Source: Thermoplasmatota archaeon (GTDB taxonomy: Archaea > Thermoplasmatota > Penumbrarchaeia > JASLWR01). Taken from it: a stretch of 64,000 nucleotides of DNA. The position numbers were made by a program, and so were the translations under genes. Positions 1 through 11,700 of the stretch are shown in pieces. Each line of letters opens with the position of its first letter. The first letter of the stretch is position 1. The notes below the pieces were generated by a model. That model searched no databases. It was not told the origin of the DNA and saw nothing but the letters and a program-made list of their open reading frames with translations. The stretch lies in the NCBI GenBank assembly GCA_030740765.1, contig JASLWR010000006.1:27402-91401 (forward strand), given 5' to 3'.

Positions 1-904
1 TCCGGGGCTCCTCCCAGGTTTCAATGGGTTTGTTCTTCCGGAACGCTTTCACCAGGGGAGCGCACCCCGCCCCCTGGACCGCGTGCATCACAGGCAGTTC
101 ATCCACTATATCAAGTTCCTTGTACTCCGAAAAGGCATTATAATTGCCTAGATAAAGACCACCACCACCCAGAGGAATGAGCATGTGGTTCGGGACCATA
201 TCTTCGGCGATCTCATAACCGATGGTCTTCGCTCCCTCCATCTGGTATGGATTCAGATGACCGAAACTGGGGATGGGATGGAAACCTAGTTCCTGATAGC
301 ACTTTGTAAGCATCTCCACAGTGGGATCGCCCAGATAACCCTCAGTCCTCCCTACAGGGATTACCTCGGCACCGTAAAGGAGAAGCTGGGCTATCTTGGA
401 GCGCGGGGCGTCGGCAGGGACGAAAGCCACGCAGCGGATATTTGCCTTTGCCGAACCGGCTGCAAGTGAATTTGCAGCATTCCCTGAGGATGCCGATGCA
501 ACGGTTTCGGCCCCGAATTCCAGAGCGCGGTTGAGACCGACATTGATGGGCCGGTCCTTGAACGAGCCCGTGGGATTGTTGATCTCGTTCTTCAGATAGA
601 GATGTGGCATGGCGAGCCGTCGGCCCAGGTTCTTCGCATGCACCAGCGGTGTGTTCCCCTCACCAAGGTGCACCAAATTCTTTCGGTTCAGCAGCGGGAG
701 GAACTCGAAATACCTTTCAATGGACGGGAGGTCCTTTTCCCGGCGAGAAAGCATTTCCTTACGGCTCACCTCAATATCGTTCAGGTTCACTTTTACAATA
801 ACCTTGCTTCCGCAATCACATTGATATACAAGTTTCTCACAAGGATATTCTGCCCTACAGGCCGGACAAGTGTGCTTGAATTTCTCCACATCTTTCGAAC
901 TCAT
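1..904 (-). CDS. thrC: Threonine synthase-like PLP enzyme (3' end outside window)
   Basis: Pyridoxal-phosphate fold II enzyme, probably converting O-phosphohomoserine to threonine. The 301 visible residues start at the ATG at 904. An N-terminal Cys-rich zinc-ribbon-like segment (C13, C16, C29, C31) is typical of archaeal threonine synthases. The PLP lysine is K116 in SFKDR, the phosphate-binding loop is SSGNAANS (about 139-146), and the GGGG loop is at 246-249. The C-terminal part lies beyond base 1, so the frame has no stop here. It begins 9 bp after the ATPase stop and is probably the last gene of a three-gene transcript starting near 4060. Cysteate synthase or another threonine synthase paralogue cannot be excluded without the C-terminus. 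The PLP family is clear; the substrate is inferred. Confidence 0.85.
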   Translation of the reverse strand, partial: MSSKDVEKFKHTCPACRAEYPCEKLVYQCDCGSKVIVKVNLNDIEVSRKEMLSRREKDLPSIERYFEFLPLLNRKNLVHLGEGNTPLVHAKNLGRRLAMPHLYLKNEINNPTGSFKDRPINVGLNRALEFGAETVASASSGNAANSLAAGSAKANIRCVAFVPADAPRSKIAQLLLYGAEVIPVGRTEGYLGDPTVEMLTKCYQELGFHPIPSFGHLNPYQMEGAKTIGYEIAEDMVPNHMLIPLGGGGLYLGNYNAFSEYKELDIVDELPVMHAVQGAGCAPLVKAFRKNKPIETWEEPR

Positions 905-913
905 TTACCCCAC

Positions 914-3691
914 CTAGAGCCGGTTCCCAATAGCCTTCACGTATATCTCATCCACTGCCAGGATCAGAGAGGACATAATTATTATCGCCAACCAATCAAA
1001 ACCGTTCAATGGCACCGTATGGAACAGGTCCTGCAGGAAGGGCACGTAAACGACGCATATCTGTAGAATCAGAGAGAATGAGACTGCCCAGATTATGTAC
1101 TTGTTCGAGAAAAATCCTTTCTTGAAGATCGATTCTTCATCCGACCTGCAGTTGAATACATTGAATAACTGGAACAATACGAATATGGTAAATGCCATGG
1201 TCTGGGCCTTAGCTACACTGTATCCGGCAGCCGCTTGGCTCCCAAAGAATATGTAAAGGGTTCCAATGCACATGAATATACCCAAAAGAAAAACCGAAGC
1301 GAGCATCTTTTTTGATATTATCCCTTTTTTGGGATCGATGGGCGGTCGCTCCATCACGTTTCCCTTGACAGGTTCCATGGCAAGGGCTAGTGCAGGTGGT
1401 CCGTCCATAATTATGTTTATCCATAGAATCTGGGCAGGTAAAAGAGGAAGATCCTTTGAGAAGATGGTCGCCACGAGGATAACCAGGATGGCCCCCACGC
1501 TGGTTGAAAACTGGTATCTTATAAAGCGACGTATATTGTTGTAGATCCTTCTACCGCCCTCTATGGCCCTTTCGATGGTACCGAAGTTATCGTCGGTGAG
1601 GATCATGTCCGAGGCTTCCTTGGCCACATCGGTCCCGGTGATGCCCATGGATATGCCGATATCGGCCTTGGTCAATGCAGGGGCGTCGTTCACACCATCC
1701 CCGGTCATGGCCACCACGTGCCCCTTCTTTTTCAGTGCGGATATCACCGATAGCTTGTGAGCCGGTACGGCCATAGCGAAAACACGTATCCCCTCTACTC
1801 TTTTCTCAAGTTCCTTCTGGCTCATCTTTTCCAGTTCGGGCCCGGTGAGAACTTGATTGCTTTTTGTAATAATCCCCAACTCTTTACCTATGGTAACAGC
1901 AGTTGGTTTCTGATCCCCGGTTATCATAACCACCCTGACGCCCGCTCTCTTGCATAAGCGGACAGCCTCCTTTGTAGCTTTTCGGGGTGGATCGATCATA
2001 CCGACGAGACCTAAGAATACCAGGTCTTTCTCCATTTCGTCCCGATCGTGGAAATGGATGAATTGATAAGGGGATGGGGCCTTAGAAACATCTATCTTCT
2101 TGTATGCCACTGCAAGTACACGCATGGCTTCTCCGGCAAGCTTGTTGTTCATCCGGATCATTTTTTTCTTGTCCTTTCCACCGAATGGAATTATCTTCCC
2201 ATCCTTAGATATTTTGTTACATCGCCCCGTTATCACTGAAGGCGCACCCTTGACGAACAGAAAGAATTCGTCATCGATCCGGTGTACCACGGACATTCTC
2301 TTCAAGGCGCTATCGAAGGTGAATTCTTTGATTCGCTCATAGCGTTTTCTGGTATCGAGATCGACACCACCTTTCATTCCCAGCACCAACATGGCATTCT
2401 CGGTGGAATCACCTATTGGTTTGGAAACATCACCGTGACATTTGTTTTCACTCTCGCCCATGACTGAATTGTTACAAAGAACGACTGTTCGGAGGATCGT
2501 TTCAAGGGTTTTGCATTTTTTGGGGTCAAGGGATTTCCCATCCATCAAGAACTTCCCGGTAGTATCATAGCCTTCTCCAGTGACGGATATGAATTTATCG
2601 TCAAAGTACATCTCTCTTGCAGTCATTTCATTCCGGGTCAGGGTGCCGGTTTTGTCAGTGCATATTACGGTTGTACCACCCAGAGTTTCAACGCTTGGTA
2701 TGTTGCGGATTATGGCATTCTTCTTGGCCATTTCCTGGATCCCGATAGCCAACGTTACGATCACGATAACGGGCAATCCCTCGGGAATGACTGCCACCGC
2801 CAGGCTGATACTTGTCAACAGAAATCGATGAATGGTAGAAGTTTCGGTAATTGTCTCCCAGTGCGATATTATATTGATCACGAGAACGATGAAACAGACA
2901 ATACCGGCATAGAGGGCGATCTGTTTCCCGAGTTTATCAAGCCTTTTCTGTAGCGGCGTCATCTCGGTCTCTGATGATTGGACGAGAGTAGCTATCTTCC
3001 CTATCTCCGTTTTCATTCCAGTACGCACAACCACGGCTTTACCGTTCCCTCCAGTGACTATCGTTGTGGAAAACAGCATGTTCTTCTGCTTGGACAGGGG
3101 TAATTCCTCGATATAGGCCACAACATCCTTGGAGACCGATACCGATTCACCGGTTAGGGCGGATTCGTCCACACGGAGGTTATTGGCATCCATGAGATAG
3201 GCATCGGCAGGGACCTTGACCCCCTCGTCGACGATTATCACATCCCCCGGAACCAGCTCTTCTGCGGGAATCTCCTCCTCCTTTCCGTCTCTTTGCACCC
3301 TGGCTCTGGGATTCGCCATCTGTTTAAGTGCGTCCATGGCCTTTTCCGCGCGAAATTCCTGGAAAAATCCCACTATCGCATTGATGGTAATTACAACAAG
3401 GATCACTATTGTATCGCTTAGCTTTATGAGAAGCGAACCTTCATCCGAATTAAGTCCGATAAATGCCGAGGCAATGGCCGCAAGGATCAAAATAATTATT
3501 AGAATGCCCTTGAACTGTTCAAGAAATTTTATTATCAAGGACTTTTTTTTTACTTCCGCAAGTCTGTTGGGTCCGTGTTCAATCAGCCTTTTCTTTGCTT
3601 CGTCCTGAGAGAGACCTTCTTGCGATGTATCAAGATCTTTCAGTGTAAGGAATAAACCTTTCCGGTACCATTGATCTTCCTCGAAACCCAA
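914..3691 (-). CDS. P-type cation-transporting ATPase, Ca2+-ATPase-like (P2 type)
   Basis: Full-length 925-residue P-type ATPase of the plasma membrane, expected to export Ca2+ using ATP. Visible motifs in order: actuator-domain TGES (about 180), TM4 PEGLP (about 305), phosphorylation site CTDKTGTLT with Asp near 344, hinge TGDGVNDAP (near 665), and TM6 NIIMDGPPA (about 760), where Asn and Asp are the Ca2+ site II ligands. At the TM5 position where SERCA pumps have the site I glutamate there is alanine (TSVGAILV), as in plasma-membrane pumps, so one Ca2+ per cycle is likely. The start is TTG at 3691, supported by a GGTGA ribosome site just upstream; no closer ATG fits the N-terminal cation-ATPase domain (GLSQDEAKKRL). 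It lies 38 bp behind the zinc-ribbon gene. The P2 subfamily is secure, Ca2+ specificity likely. Confidence 0.93.
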   Translation of the reverse strand: MGFEEDQWYRKGLFLTLKDLDTSQEGLSQDEAKKRLIEHGPNRLAEVKKKSLIIKFLEQFKGILIIILILAAIASAFIGLNSDEGSLLIKLSDTIVILVVITINAIVGFFQEFRAEKAMDALKQMANPRARVQRDGKEEEIPAEELVPGDVIIVDEGVKVPADAYLMDANNLRVDESALTGESVSVSKDVVAYIEELPLSKQKNMLFSTTIVTGGNGKAVVVRTGMKTEIGKIATLVQSSETEMTPLQKRLDKLGKQIALYAGIVCFIVLVINIISHWETITETSTIHRFLLTSISLAVAVIPEGLPVIVIVTLAIGIQEMAKKNAIIRNIPSVETLGGTTVICTDKTGTLTRNEMTAREMYFDDKFISVTGEGYDTTGKFLMDGKSLDPKKCKTLETILRTVVLCNNSVMGESENKCHGDVSKPIGDSTENAMLVLGMKGGVDLDTRKRYERIKEFTFDSALKRMSVVHRIDDEFFLFVKGAPSVITGRCNKISKDGKIIPFGGKDKKKMIRMNNKLAGEAMRVLAVAYKKIDVSKAPSPYQFIHFHDRDEMEKDLVFLGLVGMIDPPRKATKEAVRLCKRAGVRVVMITGDQKPTAVTIGKELGIITKSNQVLTGPELEKMSQKELEKRVEGIRVFAMAVPAHKLSVISALKKKGHVVAMTGDGVNDAPALTKADIGISMGITGTDVAKEASDMILTDDNFGTIERAIEGGRRIYNNIRRFIRYQFSTSVGAILVILVATIFSKDLPLLPAQILWINIIMDGPPALALAMEPVKGNVMERPPIDPKKGIISKKMLASVFLLGIFMCIGTLYIFFGSQAAAGYSVAKAQTMAFTIFVLFQLFNVFNCRSDEESIFKKGFFSNKYIIWAVSFSLILQICVVYVPFLQDLFHTVPLNGFDWLAIIIMSSLILAVDEIYVKAIGNRL

Positions 3692-3729
3692 TATTTCACC
3701 TATCTCAGGTAATTATTATAAAAAAAGTC

Positions 3730-4062
3730 TTAGGCCATCTCTTCGATTACTCCGATTATGTCCTTAATCATTTCTTTTATCTTCTGGTTCGAAATCTCCG
3801 AGATCTTACGAACTCTCCCGTCCACCCCTCTATGCCTTATCCGAAGCTTGTTCCCCTCCACAAAGGGGGGTTTCAAAAAAGAAACCCTGACAGATCCATG
3901 ATTGTCCGGTACGTGAATATCGACATACTTTGGCCTCCACTTGAAGACCTTGTCCTTTTCAAGAGCGATATATATACTCTGATTGGCGGGAAGTTCATGA
4001 CCGCAAAAAAAGCATACATCGACATTATCGAGATTCTCTTTACTACATTTAGGACAATACAT
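3730..4062 (-). CDS. Small protein with N-terminal zinc ribbon
   Basis: A 110-residue protein of unknown function. The first 25 residues form a CxxC-x11-CxxC zinc ribbon (MYCPKCSKEN ... CFFCGHEL). The rest is a basic, beta-rich segment followed by a helical C-terminus (IKEMIKDIIGVIEEMA). ATG at 4062 lies about 26 nt from a TATA-like stretch at 4083-4092, so the message is probably leaderless. It is the first gene of the minus-strand group zinc ribbon / Ca2+-ATPase / threonine synthase. A regulatory or chaperone role for the ATPase is only a guess from position. Confidence 0.7.
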   Translation of the reverse strand: MYCPKCSKENLDNVDVCFFCGHELPANQSIYIALEKDKVFKWRPKYVDIHVPDNHGSVRVSFLKPPFVEGNKLRIRHRGVDGRVRKISEISNQKIKEMIKDIIGVIEEMA

Positions 4063-4082
4063 TGAAGCGGCATGGAAATATC

Positions 4083-4092
4083 CATATAAAAA
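4083..4092 (-). promoter_or_regulatory. TATA-box for the minus-strand zinc ribbon/ATPase operon
   Basis: The minus strand reads TTTATATGGA here, centred about 26 nt before the ATG at 4062. This is the archaeal TATA-to-start distance expected of a leaderless transcript. Confidence 0.5.
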
Positions 4093-4165
4093 ACTAACCG
4101 AAAAAACCCTTTTTAAGAAATTTATATGACGGTTTTCACTGGCATACTGGGAATGCCGGAATTAT

Positions 4166-4402
4166 TTATCCGTAGGAAACAGCAGAATGCCCGCTTCGCT
4201 CCGGTGACTTTTCAAGTCCCCTGCACCCTCGGGAGTACTCCCTACGGGTACACCCGTTTTTAAACGGGGGATGAATGCTCCTGTAGCCACACTTGGCGAA
4301 GGAGCAGCAATGCCGTAAGTATTGCGTAGTGAAACGGGCTTCTTTGGATGTTTCCGAGGATGATACCCACATTTTCAAATGTGGGTTGTTCATTTGGCGC
4401 AA
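4166..4402. repeat. Non-coding array of consecutive hairpins
   Basis: This stretch between two divergent genes is packed with perfect or near-perfect inverted repeats and no credible gene. They are GACTT/AAGTC (4206-4218), the 12-base palindrome GGGAGTACTCCC (4231-4242) nested between ACCC and GGGT, CCCGTTT/AAACGGG (4253-4268), GCTCCT/AGGAGC (4277-4305), GCAAT/ATTGC (4307-4325) and CCCACATTT/AAATGTGGG (4366-4385). Stem sequences differ from hairpin to hairpin, so this is not a CRISPR. It resembles in style the hairpin elements at 11871, 42376 and 46689 but lacks their constant ends. It may be a structured RNA or a non-autonomous mobile element. Confidence 0.6.
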
Positions 4403-4459
4403 ATTATATTTAGCAGATCAATTGTTAATATTTAGAAATAATCGGAATAGGTGAAGGAT

Positions 4460-5059
4460 ATGTATGACCTGGAAGACGGCAGGATGGCAATTGCTCTTGC
4501 GAGAGCCGAGCTGGACCGACACTTTAAGATAAGGGAAATCGAGTCTGAAAAACTTCCGGAGAAATTTTCGGAAAAGTCAGGTGTATTCGTCACATTGAGC
4601 CGATTTCCATCGAAGGAACTGAGGGGTTGCATAGGATATGTTATGCCCGTTATGAAACTGAAGAAGGCCATCTGCGATAATGCGTTGAATGCCGCTCTCG
4701 AGGATCCGCGCTTCCCGGCTCTGCGCAAGGAGGAACTCGATAGAATTGTGGTGGAAATATCGCTTCTCACAGTTCCTGAAAAGATAAAATATTCATCTCC
4801 GGAGGAATTGCTAAACAGGATACAGATCGGAAAGGACGGCCTCATCATGGAAAAATCCTTTTTCAAGGGACTGCTTTTACCGCAGGTTCCGGTGGAATGG
4901 GGATGGGACGTGGAGGAGTTTCTTAGCCATACCTGTATGAAGGCAGGGCTTTCCTCGAACACATGGAGGAAGGGAGAGGTGACGATAAAGAAGTTTTCCG
5001 CCGCGGTGTTCTCCGAGAAATCCCCAAGAGGGAAAGTCATTGAAAAGGAACTCCTATGA
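4460..5059 (+). CDS. AMMECR1 domain protein
   Basis: A 199-residue protein of the AMMECR1 family, conserved in archaea and eukaryotes with no settled biochemical role. The signature LRGCIGY is at about 53-59, followed by ALEDPRFPALRKEEL and VEISLLTVPEKI, which are typical of the family, and the length is normal. ATG at 4460 is preferred over the in-frame GTG at 4451 because GGTGAAGG lies directly before it as a ribosome site. The next gene follows after 12 bp, so the two are probably co-transcribed. Nothing in the neighbourhood clarifies function. Confidence 0.88.
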   Translation: MYDLEDGRMAIALARAELDRHFKIREIESEKLPEKFSEKSGVFVTLSRFPSKELRGCIGYVMPVMKLKKAICDNALNAALEDPRFPALRKEELDRIVVEISLLTVPEKIKYSSPEELLNRIQIGKDGLIMEKSFFKGLLLPQVPVEWGWDVEEFLSHTCMKAGLSSNTWRKGEVTIKKFSAAVFSEKSPRGKVIEKELL

Positions 5060-5071
5060 GGGTGCGATCCA

Positions 5072-5671
5072 TTGACAATAACACAACCGGTTTTAGACAT
5101 ATTATTGATATTTCCCGGCTGGCTATCCACCATGATGATCGCCATGCTTCCCATTTTCGAGCTGAGGGGTTCTATCCCGGTAGCCATTGGGGTTTTTAAG
5201 TTACCGTGGTGGGAATCGTATATATATTCTGTTATCGGAAACATGGTTCCCGTTCCGTTCATACTGCTGTTATCAGATCCGGTGGTTCGTTTTTTCAGTC
5301 GTTTCAAATACAGTAAAAAGTTTTTTGACTATATCCTTGAGAAAACCCGGAAGAGAACGGGAAAGAAGATCGAACGCTACGAGTCACTGGCCCTGGTGCT
5401 TTTCGTGGCAATACCCCTACCAGTGACGGGTGCATGGACCGGCGCCATAGCCGCCTGGCTATTTGAAATTGAATTCAAAAAGGCAATGGCATGCGTATTT
5501 TTGGGGGTATTGATAGCGGGAGCCGTGGTGACCGCTGCATATCACTCGGCCCGATTTCTGCTGGATTACTCGATGCTGGGCTTTGTAGGAACAATCATAC
5601 TCCTGATAATTTTTTACATCGTATATCGGCTGTTGATCAAACGGAACAATGGTATGGACCACGACAAATAA
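5072..5671 (+). CDS. Small multidrug export family (COG2426) membrane protein
   Basis: A 199-residue integral membrane protein of the 'putative small multi-drug export' family. It has about five hydrophobic segments. The family hallmarks ELRGSIPVAIG (near 30) and FVAIPLPVTGAWTGA (about 110-125) are each placed at the start of a membrane helix. Transport of drugs has not been demonstrated for most members, so the name is nominal. The start is TTG at 5072, chosen because it follows a GGGTG ribosome site and gives the usual family N-terminus. It is probably translated with the AMMECR1 gene. The C-terminus is short and basic. Confidence 0.82.
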   Translation: MTITQPVLDILLIFPGWLSTMMIAMLPIFELRGSIPVAIGVFKLPWWESYIYSVIGNMVPVPFILLLSDPVVRFFSRFKYSKKFFDYILEKTRKRTGKKIERYESLALVLFVAIPLPVTGAWTGAIAAWLFEIEFKKAMACVFLGVLIAGAVVTAAYHSARFLLDYSMLGFVGTIILLIIFYIVYRLLIKRNNGMDHDK

Positions 5672-5720
5672 GCGACAATATCTTAATATAACGAATAACT
5701 TTATTACGAATGGTGTTGAA

Positions 5721-8700
5721 ATGAAAAAAATTAATGAATTTCCATTAACCCGCTTAATGTCAGTGTTGACGATCTTTATTTTCATCTTTCCCGGTATCTC
5801 CTTTTTTTTTGACACATCGGCAATTGCGGAAAATAGGGCAGTACCACCACTACCTCTACAAAACCCCGCTGGAGCTGTATTGGACAATAACGAGTATTTT
5901 GAATGGGTCGAATACTCAATCCGGGATGGTGATGACGACGGGAAGAACGATAGGGTGAAAATAAGCTTTGGCGTGCTGACCGATGGAATAACCGAGCGAG
6001 TGCGGGTCAACATGACCGTAAGCAACAATACTGGAGATATTGTAAAAAGAGACATGATGGAATTCAATGCTCGTAGGCGTGGGGCGAACCTAACGGACAC
6101 CTACTTCGAATACAAGGTAGGGACCACAGGCATATATAATTTCAATCTCACCCTTTCCGATATCGCCCATGACAAGGTGGAAGATCACAGCAACCGGACC
6201 AACGTGAGCCTGTATTTCAACAGCCGCAGGTACTCCCTGTCACTGTCGGCCATCGTGGACGACTTCAACGGTAACGGAACGGCAAACGACGTTCTCGTAA
6301 TTTGCACCGATAAGGAATCTCTTCCGGTATTGAACGCAAGTATTCTCATAGATGGAATGTTAGAGGGATTGACCGATGAAAGAGGAAAGATTTACATTTA
6401 TAACCTCTCAGGACAACACCACGAGGCAGATGCTTTCTATTCGATTTATCACGCGAATACGGATTTCGATATCTCGCAACCCAGACCGGCCATGTTACTG
6501 GTCGATCCGGAACCGATGGATTTTGACGGGGACAGCTATCACGATGACCTGCGCGTATATGCGACTCTCCCTGACTCAAGCCCTGCAATAGGAGCAATCG
6601 TACAGGTTGGAGGATCGTACGTTGGTCTCATTGGAGTGGAAGGATGGGCGCAGTTCGAGAACATCAGCCAGGGGGACTATAGTGTCCGTGTTTCATATCA
6701 ATTACCCCGAACGGCGATAGTTTCATACTCGTATTTTTATGCGGAAGGACCCCTGATCACCGAGTATGATATGAATTTTTATAGCATTTATGCCAGGATC
6801 ACAAATGCGGACGGCGGCAGTTCGAATAACGATCTTGAGATATACTGTGATGTGGATATCAGCGACGATGTCACAGCACAGGTACATATTAACGCAACGG
6901 TTTTTAACCAATGGGCCGAAAAGACAGCCTTTGCCAACACGAGTTATATGGCGACTGGTTGGGAGTACGATGACCAATATATATATATTTACAATCTCTC
7001 GGAAGGGTATCACACGGTGCGGTGCGAGCTTTTCGATCACAACTGGACCCTTCGGGACGTTCGAACGCAGACGGATGTGACGGTCTATGGTAATGACACG
7101 CCCATTAACGTCGACAAGATGGTAGACGATCTCGACGGCGGGGGTTCCATGAACGACGTATTGTTCTATGCGCACCTGAAGTACCAAGATGAGGTCAATG
7201 CTACTATAAAGATATTTTTCAGTTCGAACGATACCGAATTCAATTCCACCTTAACCGATAAGTGGGGTATGTCATGGGTCGACAATCTACCCGAGGGAGA
7301 ATATTATTTCGAGGCATATCGGGCTCAAGGAGAACTAGCTGATTTTGGCAATTTCACCATTTACAACCGCATTCTGCAGACCTTTCAGACAATGGAACAT
7401 CTCAGGGATCAATCCGGGGACGGATTCCACGATGATTTTGTCATCTATGCTTACGACGATCAGGGACGTCCGGATATCTTGACCCAGGTGACAATATATG
7501 AGAAAGAGAGTGGTTATATTATTAGACAGGGATGGACCAGGGGAAATTTACTGGGACCGGGATATTTCATCGCCGAGAATCTTTATACTGGTGATTACGT
7601 GTTTACGGCAGTCCACGTAGGGCCAGTGTTCGAGAAGAACATCTCATCGGGATTAATTCATTCCTACCATGATTGGCATTACTACTACATGCCTCTATTC
7701 ATGGATGTAGAGGTCTTTGACGGGAATAACTCGGGGTATCGGGATGACGTTTTAATAAAAGTTAACGATTCGGAAGGCCAACCAATGAATCGAACTTCCG
7801 TAAGTATATCGAATAACTATATGTTCGAAGAAAAACTTACAAATGAAAACGGTACCGTGATCTTTTACAATCTACCTGGTGGAAATTATCGAACGTATTC
7901 GGAGAATTATCGCAACGATCCACCCATGAGGGGCGAATCCACCTTTATTTCAAATGGACCCGTTGCCATCAGATTCGGTTATTTCATTGATTATATTCGC
8001 TGTGGTGATGAAGATTTCCGGAGAAACGATATTTCAATAGCAGGCCGCGTTTATTCAAGCGCAGACGGCTGGGAGAACATCACCGTGCTTATGAACATGA
8101 CATATGAATCCAACGGAACGGTTCATTCTTTTGAAAATCGCACGTTTCTGGGTGATGGTTACAATTGGATGGTGTACAACCTTAAAGACGTTGGTTATGA
8201 GGAATATTCGATATCACTGATTCTTCTGGATGGCAATCACAGTCAAATAGCGATAATGAATTTTACAAATATAGTGGTATACGAGGCAAAACCGATACTG
8301 AATACTTACGCAATATTAATGGATGCCAAATGGCTATACCTTAGGGCCGCGTATGCCGGTGAAACCTTCTTCCAGTCCACGTTCGAGTTATACAATTCAA
8401 CAGGTCTCGTGAATCGTACCAGGAATGTCGAACGACAATATTTCGGAGATCTATATCCTGACGATTATCGATGGAACATAACAGAAGAATCCCTTAACCT
8501 GACCGATCACGGTGAGTTGTTGATCGATGGCAATTACACCTTTTCTTCTTATTTGCGAGATTATGATTTTGATGGTTACTATGATGATTTTTATTTGTCC
8601 ATCAGGTACACGAATCGCACACGGGTAGATAACGCCGAAGTAAGGGTATACGATGCAAACGGCTTACTCCTTACCACTGGAAACACTTCCGGGGGTTTCG

Positions 8701-11700
8701 AACTTCTCAATCTATCCATGGGAAACTATACCTATATACTTACTCATAATCAGAAAACCCTTATGAGTGGCAGGTTCTATTCATACACAAACGGCTACCC
8801 GAACAAACCGCCAAGCGCCAACATTTCCCATCCCCGGAACGGAAGCACCTATCTCGTGGGCAATAACATATACTTCGATGCAGGGAATTCCACCGACATG
8901 GATATGAATGATTCGATCTACTATACCTGGATCTCCGACGTGGACGGCCTCATGTCACACCGGGAGAACTTTAACACCAGTATTTTATCGATTGGAGTAC
9001 ACAATATAACCCTCCACTGCGACGACGGCCACGATAACAATGTTTCCACTTCGATTATCGTACGCGTACTGCCTCTCAACAAACTTCCGCTGGCCGATGC
9101 CGGTCCTGACAAAAATTCTTATATTAATGAAGCTGTGGATTTCCTTGGCAGCGCCAGCGATCCCGACGGTGTCCTCGTACGGTTCGAATGGGATTTCGAG
9201 GGGGATGCGATATATGATTGGAGCAGTGACAAGAACGGCCCAGTAAACCACAGCTATGATTCACCCGGATTATATCGAGCGCGGTTCAGGGTAACTGACG
9301 ACAGGGGTGGTTTGGCAGTAGATAGCTGCAATGTGAGCATCATTTACAGTAACCGTCCACCTATGGCCGATGCCGGTGACAATAGATCGTTATTTACCGG
9401 GGAAAAATGTGTTCTTGACGGTACTAGCTCATACGATCCGGACGAAATATACGGCGATCAAATAGTGGCATTCAACTGGAGCTGCATAACCCATACGATT
9501 GACCTGCAAGAGGAAAATTCCTCAGAACCGTATTTCTATCCTGGGGAGTCCGGTATTTATGAGTTCACCTTAACGGTGCTGGACTCTAACGGCCAGTGGT
9601 CCCAAGAGCTTGATAGAGTGTGGATCACCGTGGAGAACCGGATCAATTCAGCTCCTGTGGCTGAAGCGGGTTCACCCCGATCCAGTTTCATAGGTGATAT
9701 ATTCATTCTTGACGGGAGCGGCAGTTTTGATCCCGACCCGGAAGGCTATATCGAAGCATATGAATGGAAATGCACTAACCACAGTGATATAGACCTTGCT
9801 AACGCCAGCAGCGCCAGGGCCGAGTTCACACCTGGAGAGGAAGGAATATACACATTCTCCCTGAGGGTGAAAGATAACAGGGAGGACTGGAGTGAATTCG
9901 ATTTTGTGAATATCTCAGTAAGTGAGATAATAATTCCGAATTCAGCTCCTCGCGCAGTAGTTAGCCCTGTACAAGCTGCAAGAGTATTTGAACCAGTTAC
10001 CTTCTCGGCCGCAGGTAGTTTTGATCCCGACGACGACACGAACGGGAACGGGAAGATCGACGGGAGCGAGAAAGATAAGTTACAGTATCAATGGGATGTG
10101 GACGGAGACGGCAAGACGGATACCACTGGGAGAACGACAACGTACGTGTACAACTCCCCGGGAACCTTCATAGTAAATCTGACAGTCACCGATCCGGAAG
10201 GTCTCTCAGATGGCGAGGAATTCTCAATCGTGGTCAAACCCGAGAATCATCCCCCCGAAGCGAGTATTGACCAGGGTGGAAAAATTGTATTCAATCTTGA
10301 TACACAAAAAATTCTCTCGGCCTATTCCACCTATGATCCGCAGGAGGATAAGGACGAAAATGGAAAACTCTCGGCAGAGGAAATAATGGGGCTTAATTTC
10401 TTCTGGGACGCGGACATGAACCGGGACAGCGATGGGAACGGGATAAAAGACGATGATACGGACTGGACCGGTGTTGAATTTTCCCTGGATTATTCGGAGT
10501 ACGGAACTTACGTCGTAGGCCTAAAAGTGCTTGACCATGAAGGATTGAGCGATGTGGATTCCCAGGAGATAGTGATCAATTCACCTCCATTGGACCTAGA
10601 GATATCCTTTTCTGCATCGACGAATATATACTACAAGGATCAGCCCTTGACATTCCAGGGCAGCTGTCACGACCCTGACGGAACGGACCGATATCTGAAA
10701 TTCATATGGGATATGGATTCCAACGGGGTGCCCGACATATACGGTGAAAGCGTGGAATTCTACTATGAAGAAGATGGCAGGAAGGTCGTCACTCTCACGG
10801 TGGAGGATCGTTACGGGGCCAGCGAAAAAATAACTGCAAGCATCGAGATACTCCCTCCCATCGAGACCATGGTGGAGACCCCTGAGATAATATCCCCGCG
10901 GGGTGGAAAGATTACGGGAACCGCCATCACGGTGGAGGCTTCGGTGGAGGATGATAGGATTCTCTGGCTGGAAGCGAGTATAACAGGTGAGAAATGGAAG
11001 AAGATGAGACGCCAATCCGGTGGAAACCTTTGGAAATACGATTTTGACATGGGATCCTCCAGAGTTATCAACATCTATGTGAGGGGAGTATTGAAAGATT
11101 TCTCGGGAAGGACGGTTTATACCGATAGGGTATCTGTGACCGTTCGATTGGAGGACGAAGGGGAAGGGACGGACGAGAAGAATGAAAAGATTTGGGAAAA
11201 ATACGATATCGAGTTGGGATTTGTAGCCGCCGTCCTGATACTTTTTATTGTATTGCTGCTGGTGGTGAGGGCTAGGAGGGCACCGGATTATTCTCGCATG
11301 ATAAAGGACATCTACAGTGAAAAGGCAAAACGAAGGAAGGCGGGAGAAACAAAACGAGAAAGGGAAACTTCTCAAGAGGCCGAGGACGAGGATGGATTTA
11401 CCGAGGTGGACGCTGAAGTTCTCGAAGAAGAGGAAGATACGGAGATGGCGATCGAGGATGGGGATGAAGAATACATGGAAAGGATGATCGAAGAATTGAA
11501 AGCCGGCGACATGATCCTCTCCCATTCGGGCACAAAAAGAACCGTGATCTCGGTTAATGGGCCGGAAATGCATGTAACAAGAACAATGAAGGACGGGACC
11601 ACCAAAAAGGAGAGAGCGAATAAATTGATGCTTCAGCTTCGCAGCGATGCCATCTCGGATATTATACTGGCGGAAGAGGGAGTGGAAAAGGAAGAATTGG

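Noticed and set aside
4432..5307. Long reverse-strand open frame of 291 codons
   Set aside because: It overlaps the clear AMMECR1 and COG2426 genes on the plus strand, is Ser/Phe/Pro-rich without a domain, and is a shadow of their codon use.
10596..11573. Reverse-strand open frame of 325 codons
   Set aside because: It lies inside the giant surface-protein gene and its His/Arg-rich product mirrors acidic codons of that gene.
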